NCBI GenBank assembly: GCA_950097015.1
Contig: CATNEN010000037.1
Location: 1,054,001-1,118,000 of the forward strand
Source of the DNA: Macrostomum hystrix
Taxonomy: Eukaryota; Platyhelminthes; Macrostomidae
DNA: 64,000 nt
Direction of reading: 5' to 3'
A model generated the notes under the pieces. The model was not told the DNA's origin. It saw only the letters and a program-made list of their open reading frames with translations, and ran no database searches. Below are positions 13,601-24,069 of this stretch, in pieces. A program made the position numbers and the translations under genes. Numbering within the stretch: position 1 is the first letter of the stretch; the number at the start of each line of letters is the position of its first letter.

Positions 13601-16134
13601 TAGAATAATAGCTAGAATCGCAATTAGAATAACAGCTAGAATCGCAGCTAGAATAATAGCTAGAATCGCAGCTAGAATAATGGTAAGAATCGCAGCTAGA
13701 AAAAAAGCTAGAATCGCAGCTAGAATAATAGCTAGAATCGCAATTAGAATAACAGCTAGAATCGCAGCTAGAATAATAGCTAGAATCGCAGCTAGAATAA
13801 TAGCTAGAATCGCAGCTAGAATAATAGCTAGAATCACAGCTAGAAAAATAGCTAGAATCGCAGCTAGAATAACAGGTAGAATCACAGCTAGAATAATAGC
13901 TAGAATCGCAGCTAGAATAGCAGGTAGAATCGCAGCTAGAATAACAGGTAGAATCGCAGCTAGAAAAATGGCTAGAGTCGCAGGTAGAATAATAGCTAGA
14001 ATCGCAGCTAGAATAAAAGCTAGAATCGCAGCTAGAATAATAGCTAGAATCACAGCTAGAAAAATAGCTAGAATCGCAGCTAGAATAATGGTTAGAATTG
14101 CAGCTAGAATAATAGCTAGAATCGCAGCTACAATAATAGCTAGAATCGCAGCTAGAATAACAGCTAGAATCGCAGCTAGAATAATGGCTAGAATCACAGC
14201 TAGAATAATGGCTAGAATCGCAGCTAGAATAATGGCTAGAATCACAGCTAGAATAATGGCTAGAATCACAGCTAGAATAATGGCTAGAATCGCAGCTAGA
14301 ATAATGGCTAGAATCGCAGCTAGAATAATAGCTAGAATCGCAGCTAGAATAATAGCTAGAATCACAGCTAGAAAAATAGCTAGAATCGCAGCTAGAATAA
14401 CAGGTAGAATCACAGCTAGAATAATAGCTAGAATCGCAGCTAGAATAGCAGGTAGAATCGCAGCTAGAATAACAGGTAGAATCGCAGCTAGAAAAATGGC
14501 TAGAATCGCAGCTAGAATAATAGCTAGAATCGCAGCTAGAATAATAGCTAGAATCGCAATTAGAATAACAGCTAGAATCGCAGCTAGAATAATAGCTAGA
14601 ATCGCAGCTAGAATAATGGTAAGAATCGCAGCTAGAATAATAGCTAGAATCGCAGCTAGAATAATAGCTAGAATCGCAATTAGAATAACAGCTAGAATCG
14701 CAGCTAGAATAATAGCTAGAATCGCAGCTAGAATAATAGCTAGAATCGCAGCTAGAATAATAGCTAGAATCACAGCTAGAAAAATAGCTAGAATCGCAGC
14801 TAGAATAACAGGTAGAATCACAGCTAGAATAATAGCTAGAATCGCAGCTAGAATAGCAGGTAGAATCGCAGCTAGAATAACAGGTAGAATCGCAGCTAGA
14901 AAAATGGCTAGAGTCGCAGGTAGAATAATAGCTAGAATCGCAATTAGAATAACAGCTAGAATCGCAGCTAGAATAACAGCTAGAATCGCAGCTAGAATAA
15001 TAGCTAGAATCGCAGCTAGAATAATGGTAAGAATCGCAGCTAGAATAATAGCTAGAATCGCAGCTAGAATAATAGCTAGAATCGCAATTAGAATAACAGC
15101 TAGAATCGCAGCTAGAATAATAGCTAGAATCGCAGCTAGAATAATAGCTAGAATCGCAGCTAGAATAATAGCTAGAATCACAGCTAGAAAAATAGCTAGA
15201 ATCGCAGCTAGAATAACAGGTAGAATCACAGCTAGAATAATAGCTAGAATCGCAGCTAGAATAACAGGTAGAATCACAGCTAGAATAATGGCTAGAATCG
15301 CAGCTAGAATAGCAGGTAGAATCGCAGCTAGAATAATAGCTAGAATCGCAGCTAGAATAATGGTTAGAATTGCAGCTAGAATAATAGCTAGAATCGCAGC
15401 TACAATAATAGCTAGAATCGCAGCTAGAATGACAGCTAGAATCGCAGCTAGAATAATGGCTAGAATCACAGCTAGAATAATGGCTAGAATCGCAGCTAGA
15501 ATAATGGCTAGAATCACAGCTAGAATAATGGCTAGAATCACAGCTAGAATAATGGCTAGAATCGCAGCTAGAATAATGGCTAGAATCGCAGCTAGAATAA
15601 TGGCTAGAATCACAGCTAGAAAAATGGCTAGAATCACAGCTAGAATAATGGTTAGAATTGCAGCTAGAATAATAGCTAGAATCGCAGCTAGAATAATAGC
15701 TAGAATCGCAGCTAGAATAATAGCTAGAATCGCAGCTAGAATAACAGGTAGAATCGCAGCTAGAATAACAGGTAGAATCGCAGCTAGAAAAATGGCTAGA
15801 GTCGCAGGTAGAATAATAGCTAGAATCGCAGCTAGAATAATGGCTAGAATCACAGCTAGAATAATGGCTAGAATCGCAGCTAGAATAATAGCTAGAATCG
15901 CAGCTAGAAAAATGGCTAGAATCGCAGCTAGAATAATAGCTAGAATCGCAGCTAGAATAATGGTAAGAATCGCAGCTAGAATAATAGCTAGAATCGCAGC
16001 TAGAATAATAGCTAGAATCGCAATTAGAATAACAGCTAGAATCGCAGCTAGAATAATAGCTAGAATCGCAGCTAGAATAACAGGTAGAATCACAGCTAGA
16101 ATAATAGCTAGAATCGCAGCTAGAATAATAGCTA
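7640..16134. repeat. 12/24-bp satellite, about 8.4 kb
   Basis: The basic 12-mer is gctagaat plus a variable tetranucleotide (cgca, aata, caca, aaca, agca). It usually alternates as a 24-bp dimer of a cgca copy and an aata-type copy. Copies degrade at the left edge (7640-7760) and stop at 16134. Because 12 is a multiple of 3 and one frame per strand lacks stops, the array reads as ~2,800-residue open frames on both strands (ARIA/ARII-type and ILAA/ILAI-type). I take these as artefacts. Rare variants show a duplication of about 2.7 kb inside the array. Confidence 0.98.
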
Positions 16135-16859
16135 GCCGAATAGCGATGCCGGAATCACAGAAATAACTTTAGATAAGACTTCAGAAATAAACCTTTGCTT
16201 CTTAATTGCTATAGGCAGCCCAAAAAATACTGAAAGCAGTGTCACACCATTTAAGTTTTAAACATTAATTAGGACAAACGTATCTGAGTAAGCGCATGTA
16301 GGTAATCGTCTCGATATTAACATAAAAAGGTAATTTTCAGCTCTTAAGGTCTTCCCGGGGCGTCTTAACAAATATTTTTAGAGCTGTTACCATAAGCTTA
16401 TCAAACAGTGTTTTTAATGAATTAGAAAGTGATTAATTTTAGTGGCAACTTATTAACTAGGCGGTTTAAATTTATCAAGCAGGAGCGAAGTGTTCATTTT
16501 GGTAGGGACAAGTAGGGAAATAACCACTTTGCTGTCCACTATGTGCGTGTGTGCAAATAAACTTAGCGTTGAGTGAGGCAGAGAGGCATTGTACAATTTA
16601 TGGAATCATACAAAATTGTTGATTGTGTCGTGTAAACACTGGCTTGGATCTGAACCGAAGCGTTTAACGGATTCTCATTTTCTACCTTTTCTACCTTGCG
16701 TAGCATTTTTCGCAATACAGTGACAACACGACTGCTTCTGCAACCAATGCTGCTACCATTGTGTCAGGCCAGGATATAGGATATGAAGCGATTGCACCAG
16801 GGTCGCACGGATACCAGTGTGATTTTCTGGAAGTAAGGTCAGGGAGATAAAAGGCAGAA
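16135..16859. other. Unique AT-rich intergenic sequence
   Basis: No open frame, RNA gene or repeat recognised. Confidence 0.5.
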
Positions 16860-17650
16860 ATGTAAGGAATGTCAGGGAGATGTAGGGAATGTCAGGGAAT
16901 GTCAGGGAGATGTAGGGAATTTCAGGGAGATGTAGGGAATGTCAGTGAGATGTAGGGATTGGTAGTGATAGTCAGAGAGATGTAGGGATTGGTTGTGATA
17001 GTCAGGGAGATGTAGGGATTGGTAGTGATAGTCAGGGAGATGTAGGGATTGGTAGTGATAGTCAGGGAGATGTAGGGATTGGTAGTGGTAGTCAGGGAGA
17101 TGTAGGGATTGGTAGTGATAGTCAGGGAGATGTAGGGATTGGTAGTGATAGTCAGGGAGATGTAGGGATTGGTAGTGATAGTCAGGGAGATGTAGGGATT
17201 GGTAGTGATAGTCAGGGAGATGTAGGGATTGGTTGTGATAGTCAGGGAGATGTAGGGAATGGTAGTGATAGTCAGGGAGATGTAGGGATTGGTAGTGATA
17301 GTCAGGGAGATGTAGGGATTGGTAGTGATAGTCAGGGAGATGTAGGGATTGGTAGTGATAGTCAGGGAGATGTAGGGATTGGTAGTGATAGTCAGGGAGA
17401 TGTAGGGAATGGTAGTGATAGTCAGGGAGATGTAGGGATTGGTAGTGATAGTCAGGGAGATGTAGGGATTGGTAGTGATAGTCAGGGAGATGTAGGGATT
17501 GGTAGTGATAGTCAGGGAGATGTAGGGATTGGTAGTGATAGTCAGGGAGATGTAGGGATTGGTAGTGATAGTCAGGGAGATGTAGGGATTGGTAGTGATA
17601 GTCAGGGAGATGTAGGGATTGGTAGTGATAGTCAGGGAGAGGTAGGGAAT
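16860..17650. repeat. 30-bp minisatellite, about 26 copies
   Basis: Highly regular 30-mers containing tgtagggattggtagtgata followed by gtcagggaga. Left-edge copies are shorter variants (gtcagggaat). Homogeneity is very high in the centre. Confidence 0.97.
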
Positions 17651-18089
17651 GTTATGTGTTAATATTATTAATGAATATTCTGAGCCATATAAGGTATGCG
17701 ATCGATTAGAAAAAGCAACACAGAAAGTCACTATGATGCAGAATTTTCAGGCCATGTCACTGTCATGAAACGATACCTTCAGCGAGTTGTCAATCAGAAA
17801 AAATCCTTGTCATGACATTTTGACAGTATTTCAAAGCCGACCTGTCAGTACCAAAAACTATAAAAAACGTTGCACTTCTATGTATGCATGACATTTGCAT
17901 ATCGTATTTTTTGCTTTAGTCGAGTTCGCGCTTAAAAAAATCAGAGGGGAGTTAAAAGATATGGTTAATGCACCTCTGCACTACTACTATAGACAAAGTT
18001 TGATAGTAGTATGTGACAGAAACTGTCTATGGATAGCGAAATACAGGGCAGCCGGAAGAATGGAAGCAAAGTAGAGATAGCTAGTATCA
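17651..18089. other. Unique AT-rich sequence
   Basis: Nothing recognised beyond short A/T runs. Confidence 0.5.
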
Positions 18090-18348
18090 GAGACTAGAAT
18101 GTGACAATTGGAGACTAGAATGTGACAATTGGAGACTAGAATGTGACAATTGGAGACTAGAATGTGACAATTGGAGACTAGAATGTGACAATTGGAGACT
18201 AGAATGTGAGACTTGGAGACTAGAATGTGAGAATTGGAGACTAGAATGTGACAATTGGAGACTAGAATGTGACAATTGGAGACTAGAATGTGACAATTGG
18301 AGACTAGAATGTGACAATTGGAGACTAGAATGTGACAATTGGAGACTA
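18090..18348. repeat. 21-bp minisatellite, about 12 copies
   Basis: Units of gagactagaatgtgacaatt plus g, nearly identical. The array passes directly into the purine-rich array that follows. Confidence 0.96.
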
Positions 18349-19165
18349 CCGGTAGAAGGGGAAAATTGGAGAAAAGAAAGGAGGACTAGAGACAAGAAGG
18401 GGAGAATAAAATACAAGAAGGGGAGAATTAGAGACTGAAGGGGAGAATTAGAGACAAGAAGGGGAGAATTAGAGACTGAAGGGGAGAATTAGAGACAAGA
18501 AGGGGAGAATTAGTGACAAGAAGGGGAGAATTAGAGACTGAAGGGGAGAATTAGAGACAAGAAGGGGAGAATTAGAGACTGAAGGGGAGAATTAGAGACG
18601 AGAAGCGGAGAATTAGTGACAAGAAGGGGAGAATTAGAGACTGAAGGGGAGAATTAGAGACGAGAAGCGGAGAATTAGTGACAAGAAGGGGAGAATTAGA
18701 GACTGAAGGGGAGAATTAGAGACAAGAAGGGGAGAATTAGAGACTGAAGGGGAGAATTAGAGACGAGAAGCGGAGAATTAGTGACAAGAAGGGGAGAATT
18801 AGAGACTGAAGGGGAGAATTAGAGACGAGAAGCGGAGAATTAGTGACAAGAAGGGGAGAATTAGAGACTGAAGGGGAGAATTAGAGACGAGAAGCGGAGA
18901 ATTAGAGACAAGAAGGGGAGAATTAGAGACTGAAGGGAAGAATTAGAGACGAGAAGGGGAGAACTAGGGATAAGAAGGGGAGAATTAGAGACAAGAAGGG
19001 GAGAACTAGGGATAAGAAGGGGAGAATTAGAGACAAGAAGGGGAGAATTAGAGACGAGAAGAGGAGAATTAGAGACAAGAAGGGGAGAATAGGAGACAAG
19101 AACGGGAGAATTGGAGACCAAAATGGTAAGAATCGGAGACAAGAAGGGGAGAATGGAGACAGGAC
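18349..19165. repeat. Purine-rich minisatellite, ~20/22-bp alternating units
   Basis: Alternating ggggagaattagagactgaa and ggggagaattagagacaaga copies. The + strand is overwhelmingly A/G with short tt and ct breaks, so the array is a long homopurine-like tract. Confidence 0.95.
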
Positions 19166-19732
19166 ACGGGAAAGGCAGAACGAGGAGGCAGGAATACAAA
19201 AAGAAATGACAAGGAATAAAAGAAAGGAAGGCTGTCATGAAAGAATTTCGCCCATGAGTTCAGCCTCATATTGTCAGACAATGATTCAAATCCCAAATAG
19301 GCGAAAATTGACCAGGAAAAGTAAAGGCAACACAGCCATATATTCCTAATTGCACATCTTTTAGCAAGCCTAACGAATCCCAAGCGAGTTCCCTTGCAAG
19401 TGCTTTGCTTTGATTTGCTCTCTCTGTTTCTATCTATAGGCCAGGGCCTCATTAAGAAGCAATTTGTGTCATTCTTTGTATTCAGTTTTTGTCTCTCTTT
19501 CTTTTGTTTAAAGTAAGAGAACTTTCCGATGCGGGCAAGTGGTGTGGGGCTGAGCAGCGATGCGAAAACACATTAATTCCCGGCCGATTCTGATTGGTTC
19601 CTGCCGTGGCATTTTTTTGTGTATCTCATCAGACTGCAGCCTCGAATTTAAGGTCGGACTGCCCCTGGCTCTCGGGTTTGCTTTCTATTTACAAAATAGT
19701 CTAGCTAGTCAAGATATATTGCCTCAGTTTCC
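19166..19732. other. Sequence upstream of the calmodulin-like gene
   Basis: Presumed 5' flank. It ends with a pyrimidine-poor but usable acceptor (gcctcag) only four bases before the start codon. That would suit a 5'-UTR intron or a spliced-leader acceptor. Confidence 0.4.
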
Positions 19733-20943
19733 ATGGCAACATCATCGGCTGGCAACTCCGACGGTGGGGCGGGAGACGATGACAGCACCCTGGTGTCAGC
19801 CTCCGAGCTGCAGATGCTGCACGAGACCTTCCAGTTGTTCGATAAAGACGGTGCGCGGGTTCTTATTTCGCTGTGTTTTTCTGCTGCGTACTTGCAATAT
19901 AATGATTGATGGATTGGTGTTTTAGGCGACGGTTGCATCACAACAGAGGAATTGGGAATCGTGTTGCGCTGCATTGGTCAGGCACCCAGTGCCGGTCAAT
20001 TAAAGGTATTATTTGCATTTTTATGGCTTGCAGAAACTCACACAGGGGCTGCCGAGAGCCTTATCCCATTCCCACTTTATCTAAATGGCAAGTTGATTGA
20101 AAAAACTAGACTCTTTAAATATTGAAGTAGACTCTAAACTTTCGTGCTCAATGGCTATATTTAGATAAGGTAAGACCAGCAATTCACTCTGCAGCTACCT
20201 AACTCAATTCTACGCAATCTACTCAATTCCTAGCCACCTCACTCCGCAGCCACCTCACTCCGCAATAAATTCGTTCCGCATCCAACTCAGTCCGCAGTCA
20301 CCTTACTCGGCAGCCACCTCACTCTGGAGCCACTTCAGTCCGCAGCCACCTCACTCCACAGCCATCTCACTCCGCAGCCACTTCACTTCGCAGCCACCCC
20401 ATCTCGGGCCACCTTATTCCGCAGCCACCTCACTCCGCAGCCACCCAATTCCGGGCCACTTTATTCCGCAGCCACCTCACTCCGCAGTCATACTCGCTCT
20501 ATTTCTAATTTCTCAATTTCCGCTCTGCTTAGCAACAAAAGCTAATTTCACGCACGCAGGAGATGCTGTACCGCATTGACAAGGACGGCAACGGCACCAT
20601 CGAGCTTGAAGAGTTCATCGAGCTCATGAAATCCGAGAAGCGAATTGCCGCCGAGTTGTCCACCGATGACAAAGATAGCGCCGTCGAGGAAGACGAAATG
20701 ATGGCAACATTTCGCGTCTTCGACAAGGACAAGAACGGCTTCATCTCGGCCTCCGAGCTGAAGCACGTCCTCATGGGACTCGGCCATGAGTGCGATGACA
20801 CAGACGTTGAGGAGATGCTGAAGGAGGTCGACTCCAACGGGGACGGAGTTGTCGACTATGCCGAGTTCACCGCAATGCTCAACAATCCACCGGCGTCGCC
20901 AACGCGGTCGCAATTCAGCAGCATAGCTGAGGATCCTTCCTGA
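19733..20943 (+). CDS. Calmodulin-like four-EF-hand calcium-binding protein
   Basis: Three exons (19733-19850, 19926-20005, 20560-20943) join in phase to give 193 residues. Four canonical 12-residue EF loops are visible: DKDGDGCITTEE (37-48, split by intron 1), DKDGNGTIELEE (73-84), DKDKNGFISASE (121-132) and DSNGDGVVDYAE (157-168). Each has Asp at position 1 and Glu at position 12, so all four should bind Ca2+. Unlike true calmodulin (149 residues), it has an acidic Ser/Gly-rich N-terminal extension of ~25 residues, a central linker ~11 residues longer, and a Ser/Pro C-terminal tail after EF4. It is therefore a calmodulin-like or troponin-C-like sensor and not calmodulin itself; its target is unknown. 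The start ATGG lies just after an AG. A poly(A) signal (AATAAA) is at 21515. Confidence 0.93.
20184..20490. repeat. 16-bp minisatellite (ctcactccgcagccac) in intron 2 of the calmodulin-like gene
   Basis: Imperfect copies of ctcactccgcagccac, ending about 70 nt before the acceptor of exon 3. Its unit is the exact reverse complement of the array downstream of the stop codon. Confidence 0.95.
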
Positions 20944-21136
20944 CTGCGGCCGGGGTCGATGGACAATAGACAATGGCGATAGGAACTATCATGGCTTATC
21001 TTAACTGCATGGATTTTGATGAAAGTAGAGTTCGTGGATGTGCGAGCTAGTAGTAATGGGATACATCATCTTTGACACAAAATCGCTCTATCTTATAAAC
21101 TCCAAAATTCGCTATCAAAGAAAAGTGACTGCACAG

Positions 21137-21486
21137 GCTGCGGAGTGAGATGGATGGTGAGTGGGGTGGCTGCTGAGTGAGGTGGCTGCTGATTGAGGAG
21201 GCTGCGAAGTGGGTGGCGTCAAAGTGTTGTGCCTGCGGAGTGAGGTGGCTGCGGAGTGAGGTGGCTGCGGAGTGAGGTGGATGCGGAGTGAGGTGGCTGC
21301 GGAGTGAGGTGGCTGCGGAGTGAGGTGGCTGCGGAGTGAGGTGGCTGCGGAGTGAGGTGGCTGCGGAGTGAGGTGGCTGCGGAGTGAGGTGGCTGCGGAG
21401 TGAGGTGGCTGCTGATTGAGGTGACTGTGGAGTGAGGTGCCTGCTGAGTGAGTTGGTTGCGGAGTGAGGTGGCTGCAGAGTGACGT
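21137..21486. repeat. 16-bp minisatellite (gtggctgcggagtgag), complement of the intron 2 array
   Basis: About 20 copies of gtggctgcggagtgag, some diverged (gctgattgag). It lies between the stop codon at 20943 and the AATAAA at 21515, so it is probably in the 3' UTR. Confidence 0.95.
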
Positions 21487-21514
21487 GTTTCTGAGTCGCT
21501 ATCTGGTCTTATCT

Positions 21515-21520
21515 AATAAA
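21515..21520 (+). terminator. Poly(A) signal of the calmodulin-like gene
   Basis: Canonical AATAAA, the first clear one downstream of the stop codon. Confidence 0.5.
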
Positions 21521-22076
21521 AATCCTAAATTTTATTTTTAGGTTTTACGGAAATTTTACGGTCGCCATTAGAGAATGTGACGTTAACATTGGAAACCTTA
21601 GAAAGCATGTTTAAGTTGATAAAATCTGCATGTACAATTTTGGCGCCTTCATTTTGAATTAGCATAATTTTCTGCTCTCACAATGTACGTAGCTGTTTTT
21701 TAAAGTCCTCATTGAGTCAATTATTCTCGAATTTTTTTACAAACGTCTGTCCTCCTCTCGCTTATGTTTCAAGATGACTAGCTAGTATTTTGCACGGGCC
21801 ATATACTAGAAGCTAGTGCATAATGATCCGTATGGTGCGTTTTTCAGGAATTTTCCATATTCCATTTTTCCATTTTCCATAAAACGTAAAACAGCTAACA
21901 GTCGGTTTTCTAATCGAAAATTTACAAGGAAAAATACACATTGCTAACTAATGCACCAATTGCACTGCTTACAGTAGTGTGTGCCGTATCATAAATTTTT
22001 AGATTTTTCTCTGCTTCCCTGTTGCTGTACTCTGCCGCGGAAATCTATAATCTAGTAGCTCACACTGCAGTTTAAA
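21521..22076. other. Intergenic AT-rich sequence
   Basis: No gene or repeat recognised. Confidence 0.5.
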
Positions 22077-22349
22077 TTGATGGGAGGTTGTAGCATGCAG
22101 AGTAGATTGATGGGAGGGTGTAGCATGCAGAGTAGATTGATGGGAGGGTGCAGAATGCAGAGTAGATTGATGGGAGGGTGCAGAATGCAGAGTAGATTGA
22201 TGGGAGGGTGCAGAATGCAGAGTAGATTGATGGGAGGGTGCAGAATGCAGAGTAGATTGATGGGAGGGTGTAGAATGCAGAGTAGATTGATGGGAGGGTG
22301 TAGCATGCAGAGTAGATTGATGGGAGGGTGCAGAATGCAGAGTAGATTG
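22077..22349. repeat. 30-bp minisatellite, about 9 copies (left part)
   Basis: Units contain gattgatgggagggtgcaga followed by atgcagagta. The array is cut at 22349 by the Gypsy insertion and resumes for about 1.5 units at 24359-24395. Confidence 0.96.
22345..22349. other. Left target-site duplication (GATTG)
   Basis: GATTG here and at 24359-24363 directly flank the two LTRs. A 5-bp duplication is typical of Ty3/Gypsy integration. Confidence 0.85.
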
Positions 22350-22638
22350 TGTCAAGCCGTGCTCAGGAGTATAAGGCAAGACTGCCCGTAGGCTTGGTTT
22401 GGGTTAGTAGCGAATTTAGTTTATTAGTCACGATGTTTCACGATACACTTGCATATATATATAAGTAGACGAGTCAACAAGGCTTAAAAGTCAACAGGTG
22501 TTGAGTACATCAATAATCAATATTCAGGCTGCGTACATTGGGTCAGAGTGCGGTTGGCGCGCAGGCCTGCAGATCTACCACAGTTCACTTGCTTAACACA
22601 GTTCACGGTTCATTCACGGCTCAAACCCCGGCACGTCA
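22350..22638 (-). repeat. 3' LTR (element orientation)
   Basis: 289 bp with TG...CA ends (tgacgtgcc... in element orientation) and a TATA-like run of alternating a/t at 22453-22464. A polypurine tract lies just inside it. Confidence 0.93.
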
Positions 22639-23514
22639 TCTCCCCCCTTCGAACCGCTCGGGCGGCACGCCCCGATTCGCACGGAGGTTGTAGCTCGGTC
22701 TCTGGGGAGTCGCGGCCGGTGACGGCACTCTGCCACTGGCCGCTGGCGGCGGATCTGCGGTCTCCCCTGGCGCGCTTGCCTGGGTCAAGGACGCAGGCAT
22801 GTTTTCATGTCGCGCTTCAGGCAAGTCGGCGGGTCTCGGAGCAACTTCGTGGCTGACTGCGGCTGTCGCAACGTCTCCATTGCCGCCGGCTTCGTGCCGA
22901 CGCAGTTGGTCTAGGTGGGCGAGCGTGACCCGGTCACCCTGTCGCATGATCAGCGCCGTGTTGGACCCTTTTTGCGCCAGGAACTCCGCCTTCTCCGGTG
23001 TGGCACTCGGCGTTGGAGCGTACCAGACCTCAGAGCGGATCGCTGTCTTCATGGTGATGGGGTTTCGCAGCTGCCTTCCCATTAGTTGCGCCGGGCTGAA
23101 CTCCCTTCCGGCGTGCGGTACACATCGGTAGTTCAGTAGGATCCGTGCCAGGAACGCGTCGTACGGCTCCTGCTGATCCCAGCCCGCCGAGGCCACCTTG
23201 ATTGTCTGCACCATTCGCTCGGCCAGGCCGTTGGACTGGGGATGATATGGTGGGGTTTTCACAGCGCGGCAGCCGATTCTGTGCAGCCAGCTCACCAACC
23301 CCTTATCATGGAACTCTGCAGCATTGTCACTCACCAGGGTTCTCGGCACTCCGTTGCGGGCGAAGACCTCCTGGAGGACCCGCCTGACGGTGGCGGCGCT
23401 CTTGTCGGGCACTCGGATAGCCTCCGGCCAGGCAGACATGGCGTCGACCAGGATCAGCAGGAGCCCGACCTTCGGAACGTGAGCGTGGTCCATGTGCATG
23501 TGTCCATGGTCCAT
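22636..23514 (-). CDS. Ty3/Gypsy integrase fragment
   Basis: Open frame of 292 residues containing the integrase catalytic core. The first catalytic Asp is in HMDHAH, followed by LVDAMSAWPEA. The second is in VSDNAAEF, and the Glu is in SNGLAERM, 35 residues later (DD35E spacing). The HHCC zinc-binding N-terminal domain is missing, removed by the deletion that also took RT and RNase H. The C-terminal part is Pro/Ala-rich. The stop codon TGA is the first three bases of the 3' LTR. It would catalyse cDNA strand transfer if made and folded; with the upstream domains gone it is probably a remnant. Confidence 0.9.
   Translation of the reverse strand: MDHGHMHMDHAHVPKVGLLLILVDAMSAWPEAIRVPDKSAATVRRVLQEVFARNGVPRTLVSDNAAEFHDKGLVSWLHRIGCRAVKTPPYHPQSNGLAERMVQTIKVASAGWDQQEPYDAFLARILLNYRCVPHAGREFSPAQLMGRQLRNPITMKTAIRSEVWYAPTPSATPEKAEFLAQKGSNTALIMRQGDRVTLAHLDQLRRHEAGGNGDVATAAVSHEVAPRPADLPEARHENMPASLTQASAPGETADPPPAASGRVPSPAATPQRPSYNLRANRGVPPERFEGGR
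22639..22651 (-). other. Polypurine tract
   Basis: In element orientation gaagggggga-ga directly abuts the 3' LTR. This is the expected primer site for plus-strand synthesis. Confidence 0.8.
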
Positions 23515-23699
23515 GTGTCCAGGTTGTCGAGGCCCAACAGCCCGTGTGACTTGTGTGCTGCAGTGACAACCAAGTCGACAGTGCGGAACTTGTCTTTATC
23601 ATTCCACGTTGCTGTGAACTCGCCCAGGGTCTTGATTATTGATCCATCAAATTGCCTCAGGATTCGCTTGGACTTCCTCAGCGCTGGACGCCCGAGCAT
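23454..23699 (-). pseudogene. Retropepsin C-terminal fragment
   Basis: This frame contains LRQFDGSIIKTLGEF and ends near SHGLLGLDNLD, the usual C-terminal half of a Gypsy aspartic protease (flap-side strand and the G-LLG-D motif). The catalytic D-T/S-G is absent. It overlaps the end of the Gag frame and is in a different frame from the integrase, so the polyprotein is broken at both ends. Confidence 0.75.
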
Positions 23700-24069
23700 C
23701 TCCCAGTGGCCCCTGGGAATGAGGCCGGCGCCGGCGGTAGTACGATGCGAAGCCTTCGCTCGGATCCTGCCTGAGTGAGAGGAATTTCACCCTCTCGGCA
23801 ATGGTGAGGCGCCGCTTGGGCCGAATGGTTGCATCGATGATGTCGCGGATCTGTGCGAATGTTTTGGTCTCCAGGCTGTCTGGGGCAGCCATGAGGGTCA
23901 GGGTTCTCAGTGCCTTGAGGCCTGCCCTCGAGAGGAATAGATCAGTGATCTGGTGTTCCTCTTCCGAATCCTTCAGTTTCTTGGTCCGTGCAGCGGCCGC
24001 GAAACTGAGCAGCCAGGCTTCGGCTGTGTCTGGATCTTCCAGGTTTAGTTCAGATGCTTGCGATGCCAT
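23647..24069 (-). CDS. Truncated Gag
   Basis: 140 residues beginning MASQASELNLEDPDTAEAWL, with an acidic/Ala N-terminus, a helical capsid-like stretch and an Arg run (RRRR) before the frame leaves homology. It lacks a CCHC knuckle. The ATG directly follows the 5' LTR; an upstream in-frame extension runs into the LTR but starts without ATG. Confidence 0.75.
   Translation of the reverse strand: MASQASELNLEDPDTAEAWLLSFAAAARTKKLKDSEEEHQITDLFLSRAGLKALRTLTLMAAPDSLETKTFAQIRDIIDATIRPKRRLTIAERVKFLSLRQDPSEGFASYYRRRRPHSQGPLGDARASSAEEVQANPEAI
24056..24069 (-). other. Putative primer-binding site overlapping the Gag ATG
   Basis: In element orientation the first bases after the 5' LTR are a-TGGCATCGCAAGC. 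A TGG-initiated PBS one base from the LTR is standard, but the matching tRNA was not identified. Confidence 0.45.

Noticed and set aside
7604-16166. Two ~2,800-residue proteins on opposite strands
   Set aside because: Pure 12-mer satellite with no start context or conserved domain. Open only because 12 is divisible by 3 and one frame per strand lacks stops.
16860-17650. CRISPR-like array
   Set aside because: Units are contiguous identical 30-mers with no unique spacers, in an animal genome. It is a minisatellite.
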